A model generated the notes under the pieces. That model was given only the letters and a program-made list of their open reading frames with translations. It had not been told where the DNA came from and did no database searches. This document shows, piece by piece, positions 35,152 through 45,731 of a DNA stretch of 64,000 nucleotides; positions within the stretch are counted from its first letter, which is position 1; every line of letters begins with the position of its first letter. A program made the translations under genes and the position numbers. Location: contig JAFVCE010000011.1 of assembly GCA_017479385.1 (NCBI GenBank), positions 1 to 64,000 on the forward strand, given 5' to 3'. This DNA comes from Bacteroidales bacterium (GTDB lineage: Bacteria; Bacteroidota; Bacteroidia; Bacteroidales; P3).

Positions 35152-35180
35152 GTGAGGCCGCGCCGCAGGCGCGGCCTCAC
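35152..35180 (-). terminator. Terminator of valS
   Basis: Perfect 13-bp stem (GTGAGGCCGCGCC and its complement) with a 3-nt loop GCA, 21 nt after the valS stop. Confidence 0.7.
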
Positions 35181-35201
35181 CTTCCTCTAACGACCTCGGC
35201 C

Positions 35202-37931
<2,730 letters not shown>

Positions 37932-37966
37932 TATTTTGATACGTTTTATCCAAACAAAACAAAATG

Positions 37967-37974
37967 CAAAGATA
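37967..37974 (-). promoter_or_regulatory. -7 promoter box of valS
   Basis: TATCTTTG on the minus strand, 35 nt before the chosen ATG. It excludes the longer upstream start. Confidence 0.65.
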
Positions 37975-38049
37975 CGCAAAAAAAACGAGATAGCGCAACG
38001 AATGTTCATATTTTTTCTAAAAATGGTCAAGAAAATCATTTTTTTTGCG

Positions 38050-38057
38050 TAACTTTG
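38050..38057 (+). promoter_or_regulatory. -7 promoter box of dnaB
   Basis: TAACTTTG, then CAATC, then ATG at 38063. The 5-nt gap implies a leaderless or nearly leaderless mRNA. Confidence 0.65.
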
Positions 38058-38062
38058 CAATC

Positions 38063-39595
38063 ATGGAAGAAGTAGCCAGACCCGTCGCAAGACGCAGAGA
38101 ACGAATGAGTTACGAGGCTGCCTTTGCCCTCAATGGCAACACGGCTCCGCAAGCGCCCGACCTCGAAGAGGCCGTGCTCGGGGCGCTCATGCTGGACCAA
38201 GAGGCCCTCATCAACTCCATCGAGTTGCTCCACACCGAGTATTTTTACACGCCTCAACACCAGGCTGTATTCAGCGCCATACGCAAACTCTCCGAACAGA
38301 ACCAGCCCGTCGACCTGCTCACCGTCGTGGAGCGGCTGCGCCTCGACGGCCAGCTCGAGGTAGCAGGTGGCGCCTACGCCGTGTCGCAACTAACGAAGAA
38401 CATCGTCAGCGCGGCCCACATCGAGTACTACATACGCGTATTGAGCGAAAAGTTCATCCAACGCGAACTCATACGCATCTCGACCGAGACCATCAAGGCG
38501 GCCTACGACGAGACGACCGACGTGGTAGACCTACTCGACCGCACAGAGCAGAACCTGATGGACATCAACGACCGCAATTTCAAGTCTGACTACCACCCGA
38601 TGTCTGACCTGGTGACGGGCGCCATGGACCAAATTAACGAGGCCATGAAGTCAGACAGCCACTTCTCGGGCCTGCAAACGGGCTACATCGAGCTCGACCG
38701 GCACACGGCCGGCTTCCAACCAGGCACCCTCATCATTCTTGCCGCCCGTCCGGCTATGGGTAAAACAGCCTTCGCTCTGAGCATGGCGCGCAACATGGCC
38801 GTCGACTTCAAAAAACCTGTAGCCTTTTTCTCGCTCGAAATGACTGGCATAGAACTTGCCACGCGCCTCATCTCGAGCGAAGCCAAAATTCCGGGCGACA
38901 AACTCAAGAAAGGCGAAAACTTTACCGACGCCGACCGCGAGCAACTCATGGCTGGCACCATGCCGCTCTCTGACGCACCAATCTATATCGACGACACCCC
39001 GCAGCTCTCTATCTTCGACCTGCGCGCCAAGTGCCGCCGCCTCAAGCAACGCTTCGACATTCAGATGGTCTTCATAGACTACCTGCAACTAATGCACAGC
39101 GGCACCGAAAACAACCGCAATGGCAACCGCGAGCAAGAAATCAGCACCATCAGCCGCCAACTCAAAGCCTTGAGCAAGGAGCTGAAAATACCAGTGTTGG
39201 CCATGTCGCAACTTTCGCGTGCGGTCGAGACCCGTGGAGGCAGCAAAGAGCCCATGCTCAGCGACTTGCGCGAGTCGGGCGCTATCGAGCAAGATGCCGA
39301 CATCGTGATGTTTATCTACCGCCCCGAATACTACGGCATTGACAGCGACGATAAGGGCTCGACCCAGGGTATGGCCGACATCATCATTGCCAAACACCGC
39401 TCGGGCTCGACCGGCAAGGTGCGCCTGCGCTTCGTCAAACAGTTTGCGCGCTTCGAGAATAGGCCATTCACCGGTGGCGAAGAGAACTTCATGATGGAAG
39501 CCAACACGGCTTTCGACCAGCCTGGTGGCGGAGCCAACATCATTGTAGATTCGAAGATGAACCAGATGAACCGCGACGAGGAGGCTCCATTTTAA
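38063..39595 (+). CDS. dnaB: Replicative DNA helicase
   Basis: 510 residues. The N-terminal primase-interaction domain (APDLEEAVLGALMLDQEALIN) is followed by the RecA-like motor: AARPAMGKTAFALSMARN (Walker A), FSLEMTGIELATRLIS, FIDYLQLMH (Walker B) and the H4/C-terminal stretch GSTGKVRLRFVKQFARF. It unwinds DNA 5' to 3' at the replication fork. The frame is open from 38045, but those codons overlap the promoter box; ATG at 38063 (MEEVARPV) is chosen. No intein is present. Confidence 0.95.
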   Translation: MEEVARPVARRRERMSYEAAFALNGNTAPQAPDLEEAVLGALMLDQEALINSIELLHTEYFYTPQHQAVFSAIRKLSEQNQPVDLLTVVERLRLDGQLEVAGGAYAVSQLTKNIVSAAHIEYYIRVLSEKFIQRELIRISTETIKAAYDETTDVVDLLDRTEQNLMDINDRNFKSDYHPMSDLVTGAMDQINEAMKSDSHFSGLQTGYIELDRHTAGFQPGTLIILAARPAMGKTAFALSMARNMAVDFKKPVAFFSLEMTGIELATRLISSEAKIPGDKLKKGENFTDADREQLMAGTMPLSDAPIYIDDTPQLSIFDLRAKCRRLKQRFDIQMVFIDYLQLMHSGTENNRNGNREQEISTISRQLKALSKELKIPVLAMSQLSRAVETRGGSKEPMLSDLRESGAIEQDADIVMFIYRPEYYGIDSDDKGSTQGMADIIIAKHRSGSTGKVRLRFVKQFARFENRPFTGGEENFMMEANTAFDQPGGGANIIVDSKMNQMNRDEEAPF

Positions 39596-39659
39596 TGAGC
39601 ACCATGCTGCAAGTTTCAGCCCCTTCGCGATACTAATTTATAAAAAGACCGAAAACAAG

Positions 39660-39666
39660 AAAGGAG
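39660..39666 (+). promoter_or_regulatory. Strong Shine-Dalgarno site
   Basis: AAAGGAG, 6 nt before the ATG of the repeat protein. Such a site is rare in this window and may mean high expression. No consensus promoter lies between here and dnaB, so the two genes may share a transcript. Confidence 0.55.
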
Positions 39667-39672
39667 ACCGCC

Positions 39673-40971
39673 ATGAAAAAACTCATCGTTGCAATCGCCC
39701 TTACACTTGTGGCCCTGACGGCCACAGCCAACCCCATTCGCTACTTCACCCGCAGCCAAGCCGCGCGCGTGGTGTCGTACCTCAACAGCCAAGACGAGCT
39801 GATGATTTATTGCGGCTACCAATACGAAATCGAGACCTATGTAATTATTTCGGACGTGTGGGCCGAACCGTTCAACTCGGCCTACTACGAGGTATGGATT
39901 TACGGTTTCGACGCCTATACGGGCGACGAAATATATATGCCGCTCGACTTGGGTTGTGTGTGGCTTTTCGGAGGCAACAAGCTCTACAGCGCCGCACGCT
40001 ACCTGCGGTTCCGCACCGAGGCCACGGTGCCACCAATCACGTGGTATGTGCCTGCCTATAACAGATTTACGCGCATACCGCACCGCACTGGCTATGTGCG
40101 CACCTATCACTACGATGTGCACACCTACGGCTGGTATCCACCAGCACCGCCACGTCCAGGCTATACCCCTGCCCCTGGCTACGTGGCTTACCCACCCTAC
40201 TACACACGCACGCCGCAAACTCCAGCCCCACGCCCAGAGAATAGTTGGACACCCGGCTACGACAAGCCCGTGGTGGTAACAGGTCGCAGCAGTTCGTCGA
40301 CCAGCGAACGCCCATCGGCTCGCACCTCGTCGGGCGACGCCACGGTCACTACCTCGTCGCGCAGTGGCAACAACACCTCTACCACTACCTCCTCGTCGCG
40401 CAGCGGCAACAACAACACTTCTACCACTACTTCCTCGTCGCGCAGTGGCAACAACAACACTTCTACCACTACCTCTTCGTCGCGCAGTGGCAACAACAAC
40501 ACTTCTACCACTACTTCCTCGTCGCGCAGTGGCAACAACAACACTTCTACCACCACTTCCTCGTCGCGCAGCGGCAACAACAACACTTCTACCACTACCT
40601 CCTCGTCGCGCAGTGGCAACAACAACACTTCTACCACTACCTCCTCGTCGCGCAGCGGCAACAACAACACTTCTACCACTACCTCTTCGTCGCGCAGTGG
40701 TTCGACCACATCCACCAGCAGCCGTGGAACTACTTCGACTTCGACCTCAAGTAGCAGCCGCGGAACAACTTCGACTTCGACCTCAAGCAGCAGCCGTGGA
40801 ACTACTTCGACCTCGACCTCAAGCAGCAGCCGCGGAACTACTTCGACTTCGACCTCAAGCAGCAGCCGCGGAACTACTTCGACCTCGACCAGCAGCCGCG
40901 GAACTACTTCGACTTCGACCTCAAGCAGCAGCCGCGGAACTACAACTACAAGTTCGCGTAGTAGCCGCTAA
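39673..40971 (+). CDS. Secreted protein with Ser/Thr/Asn-rich tandem repeats
   Basis: 432 residues. A signal peptide (MKKLIVAIALTLVALTATA) precedes a folded domain of about 120 residues with many Tyr and Trp (YCGYQYEIETYVIISDVWAE). A Pro/Tyr-rich stretch (YPPAPPRPGYTPAPGY) follows, then a long low-complexity tail. The tail has eight units of about 14 residues (SRSGNNNTSTTTSS), then about six of 12 (SSRGTTSTSTSS). I do not recognise the folded domain. The tail could be a flexible or glycosylated surface stalk; Ser/Thr density would suit O-glycosylation, though the Bacteroides D-S/T-hydrophobic motif is not evident. The DNA repeats make length variation by slippage likely. Confidence 0.8.
   Translation: MKKLIVAIALTLVALTATANPIRYFTRSQAARVVSYLNSQDELMIYCGYQYEIETYVIISDVWAEPFNSAYYEVWIYGFDAYTGDEIYMPLDLGCVWLFGGNKLYSAARYLRFRTEATVPPITWYVPAYNRFTRIPHRTGYVRTYHYDVHTYGWYPPAPPRPGYTPAPGYVAYPPYYTRTPQTPAPRPENSWTPGYDKPVVVTGRSSSSTSERPSARTSSGDATVTTSSRSGNNTSTTTSSSRSGNNNTSTTTSSSRSGNNNTSTTTSSSRSGNNNTSTTTSSSRSGNNNTSTTTSSSRSGNNNTSTTTSSSRSGNNNTSTTTSSSRSGNNNTSTTTSSSRSGSTTSTSSRGTTSTSTSSSSRGTTSTSTSSSSRGTTSTSTSSSSRGTTSTSTSSSSRGTTSTSTSSRGTTSTSTSSSSRGTTTTSSRSSR
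40354..40686 (+). repeat. 42-nt coding tandem repeat, 8 units
   Basis: Units start at 40354 (39 nt, one codon short), 40393, 40435, 40477, 40519, 40561, 40603 and 40645, with a partial unit from 40687. They are almost identical and differ mainly at third positions (AGT/AGC, ACC/ACT). Confidence 0.92.
40717..40962 (+). repeat. 36-nt coding tandem repeat, about 6 units
   Basis: AGCAGCCG starts at 40717, 40753, 40789, 40825, 40861, 40891 and 40927. One unit is 30 nt, the rest 36 nt. It encodes SSRGTTSTSTSS. Confidence 0.88.
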
Positions 40972-41000
40972 CTCTTGTTAATCAAAGCTTTATAGACTAT

Positions 41001-41033
41001 ATTAAGGTGCCCCGCTTCGCGGGGCACCTTAAT
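41001..41033 (+). terminator. Terminator of the repeat-protein gene
   Basis: Perfect 15-bp stem ATTAAGGTGCCCCGC and its complement, 3-nt loop TTC, 29 nt after the stop. Confidence 0.8.
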
Positions 41034-41143
41034 TACCCTCCCTCCCCCACCCCTCACCACCACCTCTCGCCACTATCATTTTTTTATCGCAGGAGCACAC
41101 AATAATTCGGTTCGCGCGACGTTATATATAAAAAATAACGACC

Positions 41144-42028
41144 ATGAACAACGAAAACAGCATAAAAGACAGCGAACTGGTGCTCGCCCCAACGGGCAAC
41201 CTCTACCATATTGGCCTCGGACCCAGCACGTTGGCCGACGACATAATTCTTGTGGGCGACCCCGGACGAGTCGAGATGTTCCGCCCACTGATGGACGAGG
41301 TGGAATTCGAGTCGCGCAACCGCGAGATGTTTGCCCTAACCGGCCGTCGCCACGGCCACCGGCTCACGGTGCTCTCGACCGGCATGGGGTGCGACAACAT
41401 CGACATCGTTATGACCGAACTCGACGCCGCTGCCAACATCGACCTCGCCACTCGACGCCCCTCTGCCAACCACCGCACACTGCGCATGGTGCGCATTGGC
41501 ACCTGCGGCTCGCTGCAACCCGACGTCGACTGCGGCACCATCGTGGCCGGCCGCTACGCCATTGGGCTCGACGGCCTGATGAACTACTACCGCGTCGACC
41601 CCACACTACTTTGCGAGCCGATGGCCGACGCCTTCTGCCGCCACACAGGGCTGCAGCAACCCTTTGCCCGCCCCTATGCCGCCAGCTGCTCGCCACTGCT
41701 GGCCGAAACCATCGGGCGCGGCATGAAACCCGTAATAATTGCCACCGCACCAGGCTTTTACGGCCCACAGGGGCGCCACGTTCGCCTCGCACCAAGCCTG
41801 ACAGACCTCAACGAGCGCCTCGCCACCTTCGAGTGGGACGGTCTGCGCCTCACCAACCTCGAAATGGAGACATCGGCCATCTACGGCTTTGCCCGCGCCA
41901 TGGGCCACGAAGCACTCACCGTCTGCCTCGTCATCGCCAACCGCCCAACTGGCCACTTCATCAACGACTACCACGACGCAATGCACCAACTCGTCGAAAC
42001 CGTGGTCGACCGCTTTACCGAACTTTAA
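41144..42028 (+). CDS. Nucleoside phosphorylase, uridine phosphorylase-like
   Basis: 294 residues. The family pattern of the NP-I phosphorylases is clear: DIILVGDPGRVEMFRPLMD near the start (phosphate contact), GMGCDNIDIVMTELDAA, VRIGTCGSLQPDVDCGTIV and the nucleoside-binding NLEMETSAIYGFARAMGHEA. It splits a nucleoside with phosphate to base and ribose-1-phosphate for salvage. Uridine is the likeliest substrate from the ETSAIYG motif, but purine nucleosides are not excluded. No consensus promoter was found directly upstream. The copper chaperone gene follows after 25 nt. Confidence 0.87.
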   Translation: MNNENSIKDSELVLAPTGNLYHIGLGPSTLADDIILVGDPGRVEMFRPLMDEVEFESRNREMFALTGRRHGHRLTVLSTGMGCDNIDIVMTELDAAANIDLATRRPSANHRTLRMVRIGTCGSLQPDVDCGTIVAGRYAIGLDGLMNYYRVDPTLLCEPMADAFCRHTGLQQPFARPYAASCSPLLAETIGRGMKPVIIATAPGFYGPQGRHVRLAPSLTDLNERLATFEWDGLRLTNLEMETSAIYGFARAMGHEALTVCLVIANRPTGHFINDYHDAMHQLVETVVDRFTEL

Positions 42029-42053
42029 CCCAATACTAAACCTACAAACACCA

Positions 42054-42269
42054 ATGAAACAACACTTCAACGTCGCCGGAATGGGCTGCGCCAACTGCGT
42101 GGCCAAAGTCAAAAACACCCTCGAAGGACTCGCTGGCGTGGCCTCGGCCGAGGTCGACCTCGACGCCGCAACAGCCACCGTCGAGTACGATACCCAGCTC
42201 GTAAACTCGGCCCAGCTATGCTCCGCCGTCGAGCAAGCCGGCTACCCAATGGAGCCAATAGAGGGGTAA
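42054..42269 (+). CDS. Heavy-metal-associated domain protein (CopZ-like chaperone)
   Basis: 71 residues, a single HMA domain. GMGCANCVAKVKNTLEGLAGV has the metal-binding CxxC, then the beta-alpha-beta pattern ending ...YDTQLVNSAQLCSAVEQAGYPM. It would carry Cu(I) to the P-type ATPase encoded next, 128 nt downstream. The ATG at 42054 is chosen; a longer reading frame from 41889 lies inside the phosphorylase gene. The gap to the ATPase is filled by dispersed repeat copy E. Confidence 0.88.
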   Translation: MKQHFNVAGMGCANCVAKVKNTLEGLAGVASAEVDLDAATATVEYDTQLVNSAQLCSAVEQAGYPMEPIEG

Positions 42270-42319
42270 CCTACGCAAAATACACCCCCTCCAAACGCCT
42301 TGACACCCAGCGTGTTGCA

Positions 42320-42390
42320 AAGGTTATTCGATGTTAATACGACCTTAACCCCTCTTTAACACGACCTTAACCCTGAAAATCAGACACTTA
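42320..42390 (-). repeat. Dispersed intergenic repeat, copy E
   Basis: On the minus strand: CTGATTTTCAG, the core TTAAAGAGGGGTTAAGGTCG, then TATTAACATCG in place of TATTGAGGTCG. It ends only about 8 nt before the ATG of the copper ATPase, so it probably forms part of that gene's leader. Confidence 0.85.
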
Positions 42391-42397
42391 TAGAGGC

Positions 42398-44323
42398 ATG
42401 ACAACACAGCAAACTTTCCCCGTCGTTGGCATGGCTTGCGCCTCCTGCTCGGCCCACGTCGAGCAACAGCTAAAAAGCCTGGCAGGAGTGGCCTCGGCCA
42501 GCGTGAGCCTCGCCAGCCGCAGCGCGACGGTCGACTACGACCCCAACCTCGTAACCCCCGAGGCCATGAAGCAGGCCGTGCGCGAAGCCGGCTTCGACCT
42601 TGTGGTGAGTCGCGATGTCGACGTCGAGGCCATCGAGCGGCACAATATGCACCGCCTGCTGCGCCTCGCGGTGACTGCCTGGCTTGTGTCAGCGGCCGTC
42701 ATGGCCGTTGGCATGGGCCACCTGCCTTTCATCCCCCGCCAGGTGGCTGGCACCATCGAGGCCCTCTTGGCGGCAGCGACGCTCGCGGTTTGCGGCAGAC
42801 AATTCTACACAACAGCATGGCGCCAGCTGCGCCACCGCATGGTTTCGATGGACCTGCTCGTGGCCCTCTCGACAGCCGTGACCTACCTTTTCAGCCTCTT
42901 CAACCTCCTGTTTGGCAGCCGCGTGTGGGGCTCGCGAGGCATAGAGTGGCACACCTACTTCGACGCGCCGGCCATGATTGTGGCCTTTGTGCTCACCGGC
43001 CGCCTGCTCGAAGAGCAGGCCAAAAACGCCGCCGCCGGCAACCTGCGCAAACTTATGAGCCTCACACCCAAGACCGTGCGCTTGGTGAGGGGGCAAAACC
43101 TCGACGAGGTCCCGATAGCCACCCTGCGCGTGGGCGACACCGTCGAAATTCGCGCCGGCGACCACCTGCCGGCCGATGGCAAGGTGGTCGAAGCCGACAG
43201 CTTTATGACCCCTGGCGGGGCCTACGTCGACCAATCCACCATCACCGGCGAGCCCGCCCCAGTTCTGAAACAGGCAGGCGAATCGCTCATGGCCGGCACC
43301 ACCCTCAAACAGGGGAGGTTGCGAATGCGCCTCACCCACGCCCCTGCCGACTCGGCCTTGGCCCACATCATAGCCACCGTCGAGCGAGCCCAGAACTCGA
43401 AAGCGCCGGTGCAACGCATAACCGACCGGGCTGTGGCCATCTTCGTGCCAGCAGTGCTGGCGGCGGCTGTGGTCACCCTCGCGGTTTGGGTTGCAGTGGG
43501 CGGCGTGGCCAGCCTGCCGCGAGCCATCATGGCGGCCGTGTCGGTGCTCGTGGTAGCCTGCCCCTGCGCCATGGGGTTGGCCACCCCAACGGCCCTGATG
43601 GTGGGCATGGGCAAGGCCGCGTCGAAGGGTATCCTCGTCAAAGACGCCGCCGCACTCGAGCAGTTGCGCAAGGTCTCGGCCATGGTGGTCGACAAAACTG
43701 GCACCCTCACCGAACCCAACCCCGACATCGACTTTACCCGGGCCGATAGCCTCGACTACGACGAGCGCGAACAACTGCGCCCCGGGGCTGCCGAAGCCAT
43801 GCGCCACCTGCGCGACATGGGGGTCGAACTGCACCTCATGAGCGGCGACCGCGACGACGCCGTGGCTCATTGGGCCCAACTGGCCGGAATCGACCATTGG
43901 CACAGCCGCGCACTGCCCGACGATAAGGAGCGCTTGGTGCGCAACCTTCAAGCCGCTGGCCACCGCGTGGCCATGGTGGGCGATGGCGTCAACGACAGTC
44001 AGGCCCTGGCTGTGGCCGACGTTGGCATTGCCATGGGGCGCGGCACCGACATGGCCATAGACGTGGCCGGGGTGGTAGTCACAGGTAGCGACGTAGCCCG
44101 ACTGCCCGAGGCCGTAAGGCTCTCTCGCCTCACGGTGGCAATGATTCGCCAAAACCTTTTTTGGGCCTTTATCTACAACATCTTGGCCATACCCGTGGCT
44201 GCAGGCGCGCTGCGGCTGTTCGGCATCGACTTCGAACTCACCCCCACCCTCGCGGCGGCGCTCATGGCTTTTTCGAGCGTGAGCGTAGTCCTCAATAGCC
44301 TCCGACTGCGACTCCGACGTTAA
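42398..44323 (+). CDS. copA: Copper-type P1B ATPase apparently lacking the nucleotide-binding domain
   Basis: 641 residues. One HMA domain (GMACASC, Cys14 and Cys17), about eight membrane helices, actuator TITGEPAPV, metal-site VVACPCAMGLATPTAL (CPC 388-390), phosphorylation site DKTGTLT (Asp432) and hinge VGDGVNDSQALAVADVGIAMG (Asp529). These are signs of a Cu(I) exporter in the inner membrane. But Asp432 and Asp529 are only 97 residues apart, against about 190-200 in usual CopA, and no SEHP-type His-Pro or GxG motif is present. After DKTGTLT the chain runs through about 28 residues straight into RPGAAEAMRHLRDMG. So the ATP-binding N-domain seems deleted, in frame and with no stop. It is either a regulatory or chaperone-like relic, or an ATPase that needs an N-domain in trans. 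Confidence 0.87.
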   Translation: MTTQQTFPVVGMACASCSAHVEQQLKSLAGVASASVSLASRSATVDYDPNLVTPEAMKQAVREAGFDLVVSRDVDVEAIERHNMHRLLRLAVTAWLVSAAVMAVGMGHLPFIPRQVAGTIEALLAAATLAVCGRQFYTTAWRQLRHRMVSMDLLVALSTAVTYLFSLFNLLFGSRVWGSRGIEWHTYFDAPAMIVAFVLTGRLLEEQAKNAAAGNLRKLMSLTPKTVRLVRGQNLDEVPIATLRVGDTVEIRAGDHLPADGKVVEADSFMTPGGAYVDQSTITGEPAPVLKQAGESLMAGTTLKQGRLRMRLTHAPADSALAHIIATVERAQNSKAPVQRITDRAVAIFVPAVLAAAVVTLAVWVAVGGVASLPRAIMAAVSVLVVACPCAMGLATPTALMVGMGKAASKGILVKDAAALEQLRKVSAMVVDKTGTLTEPNPDIDFTRADSLDYDEREQLRPGAAEAMRHLRDMGVELHLMSGDRDDAVAHWAQLAGIDHWHSRALPDDKERLVRNLQAAGHRVAMVGDGVNDSQALAVADVGIAMGRGTDMAIDVAGVVVTGSDVARLPEAVRLSRLTVAMIRQNLFWAFIYNILAIPVAAGALRLFGIDFELTPTLAAALMAFSSVSVVLNSLRLRLRR

Positions 44324-44335
44324 CCTCTTGGCAAA

Positions 44336-44367
44336 TCAAAGAGGCCGTCTCGCGACAGCCTCTTTGA
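44336..44367 (+). terminator. Terminator of the copper ATPase gene
   Basis: Stem TCAAAGAGGC / GCCTCTTTGA (10 bp) with a small inner stem, 12 nt after the stop. Confidence 0.75.
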
Positions 44368-44580
44368 CCCTAAATAACTATGAAAAAACTACTACTATAA
44401 GGTATTTGAAAAACCTTACATCTATTTTGTACTGCATGAACAAATTTTATTGCACCTATTTCAAAAAAAAATTTGCATTTTGACAAAAAAAATCTAAAAT
44501 ACAAAAAAAACGCGTAACTTTGCCGTACGGCAAACGAGCCGCAAAGCGTTACTTATACGAATATAACACACTGACCATCA
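44368..44580 (+). promoter_or_regulatory. AT-rich leader region of the kinase-deaminase gene
   Basis: A -7 box TAACTTTG lies at 44515-44522, giving a leader of about 55 nt. Within it GTACGGCAAACGAGCCGC may fold. Upstream is a small inverted repeat (AAGGTATTTGAAAAACCTT, near 44399-44417). Confidence 0.5.
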
Positions 44581-45609
44581 ATGATTACCATCGGAATAAC
44601 AGGAACCCTCGGAGCCGGCAAAGGCACAATAGTAGACTACCTTGTAAGCCGCCGCGGATTTACGCACTACTCGGTACGCGCCTTCATCACCGAAGAGATA
44701 AAGCGCCGCGGCCTCGAAGTGAACCGCGATACCATGACCCTCGTCGGCAACGACCTACGAGCCCAACACACCCCCTCTTATATCGTCGAACAACTCTACC
44801 AGCAAGCCTCGACCTCGGGCTGCAACTGCATAATCGAGAGCGTGCGCACCCCAGGCGAGGTCGACTCGCTGCGTGGCAAACCCAACTTCTACCTCTTTGC
44901 CGTCGACGCCGACCCACGCACTCGATACGAACGCGCAGTGCTTCGTGGCAGCGAAACCGACCACGTGAGCTTCGAAACATTCATCGCCAACGAGCAACGC
45001 GAGATGACGAGCACCGACCCCAACAAGCAGAACCTACGCCGCTGCATAGAGCAGGCCGACTACCAATTCGACAACGGCGGCACCATCGAGCATCTAAACA
45101 ACCAAGTCGAAGAGGTGCTCAATCAAATAATGTATAAACGCCCAAGCTGGGACGAATACTTCATGGAGCTTGCCAACACGGCCAGCAAGCGCGTCACCTG
45201 CGACCGTGGGCGCTCGGGGTGCGTCATCGTCAAAGACCGCCAACTGCTGGTAACGGGCTACGTGGGCTCGCCAAGCGGCCTACCCCACTGCGACGAAGTG
45301 GGGCACCTCTTCCGCAAATCTATCGACGCCAATGGCCACATAAGCAACCACTGCGTCCGCACCGTCCACGCCGAGCAAAACGCCATCTGCCAAGCTGCCC
45401 GCCGCGGCATTGCCCTCGACGGAGCCACCATCTACTGCCGCATGACCCCCTGCCGCACTTGCGCCATGCTCATTATCAACTGCGGAATAAAACGCGTGGT
45501 CTGTGAGCGCAAATACCACGCCGGAGCCGAAAGCGAGGAGCTGCTACGCCAAGCCGGAGTAGAAATCGAATTTTTCAACGACGAGATTGAACAATACGAA
45601 AATCAATAG
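44581..45609 (+). CDS. P-loop kinase-like + deoxycytidylate deaminase fusion
   Basis: 342 residues. The N-terminal half has a nucleoside-kinase P-loop (GTLGAGKGT, residues 8-16), an adenylate/dephospho-CoA-kinase-like pattern and a segment NCIIESVRTPGEVDSLRG. The C-terminal half is a zinc deoxycytidylate deaminase: HAEQNAI (His263, Glu265) and TPCRTCAM (Cys291, Cys294). It should deaminate dCMP or dCTP to the uridine form. The fusion resembles yeast dCMP deaminase and the AvcD-type anti-phage deaminases, which also join a P-loop domain to a deaminase. Whether it serves dTTP supply or defence is open. It is a single-gene unit with its own promoter. Confidence 0.85.
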   Translation: MITIGITGTLGAGKGTIVDYLVSRRGFTHYSVRAFITEEIKRRGLEVNRDTMTLVGNDLRAQHTPSYIVEQLYQQASTSGCNCIIESVRTPGEVDSLRGKPNFYLFAVDADPRTRYERAVLRGSETDHVSFETFIANEQREMTSTDPNKQNLRRCIEQADYQFDNGGTIEHLNNQVEEVLNQIMYKRPSWDEYFMELANTASKRVTCDRGRSGCVIVKDRQLLVTGYVGSPSGLPHCDEVGHLFRKSIDANGHISNHCVRTVHAEQNAICQAARRGIALDGATIYCRMTPCRTCAMLIINCGIKRVVCERKYHAGAESEELLRQAGVEIEFFNDEIEQYENQ

Positions 45610-45708
45610 AGCCAACTGAGGCCGCCACGCCAGCACCACCATCGACGGTGAGTATCAACACGTTGAAACTTGGCACAAAAATAATTTGCACAATAGGATA
45701 AATTTGTG

Positions 45709-45716
45709 TAAATTTG
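45709..45716 (+). promoter_or_regulatory. -7 promoter box of mfd
   Basis: TAAATTTG, 15 nt before the ATG at 45732. A second TAAATTTG lies a few bases upstream (from 45699). Confidence 0.65.
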
Positions 45717-45731
45717 CATTTTTGTTTGCCC

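Noticed and set aside
40354..40686. Possible CRISPR-like array
   Set aside because: Units are directly adjacent without unique spacers, are in frame and encode protein. No cas genes are near.
40245..40981. Long reading frames in the other two plus frames and on the minus strand over the repeats
   Set aside because: They arise because a 42-nt unit without stops is repeated. Only the first frame has a signal peptide, a start site with Shine-Dalgarno sequence and a folded domain.
41889..42053. Longer N-terminus for the copper chaperone
   Set aside because: It lies within the phosphorylase coding region in another frame. The HMA domain begins right at the ATG of 42054.
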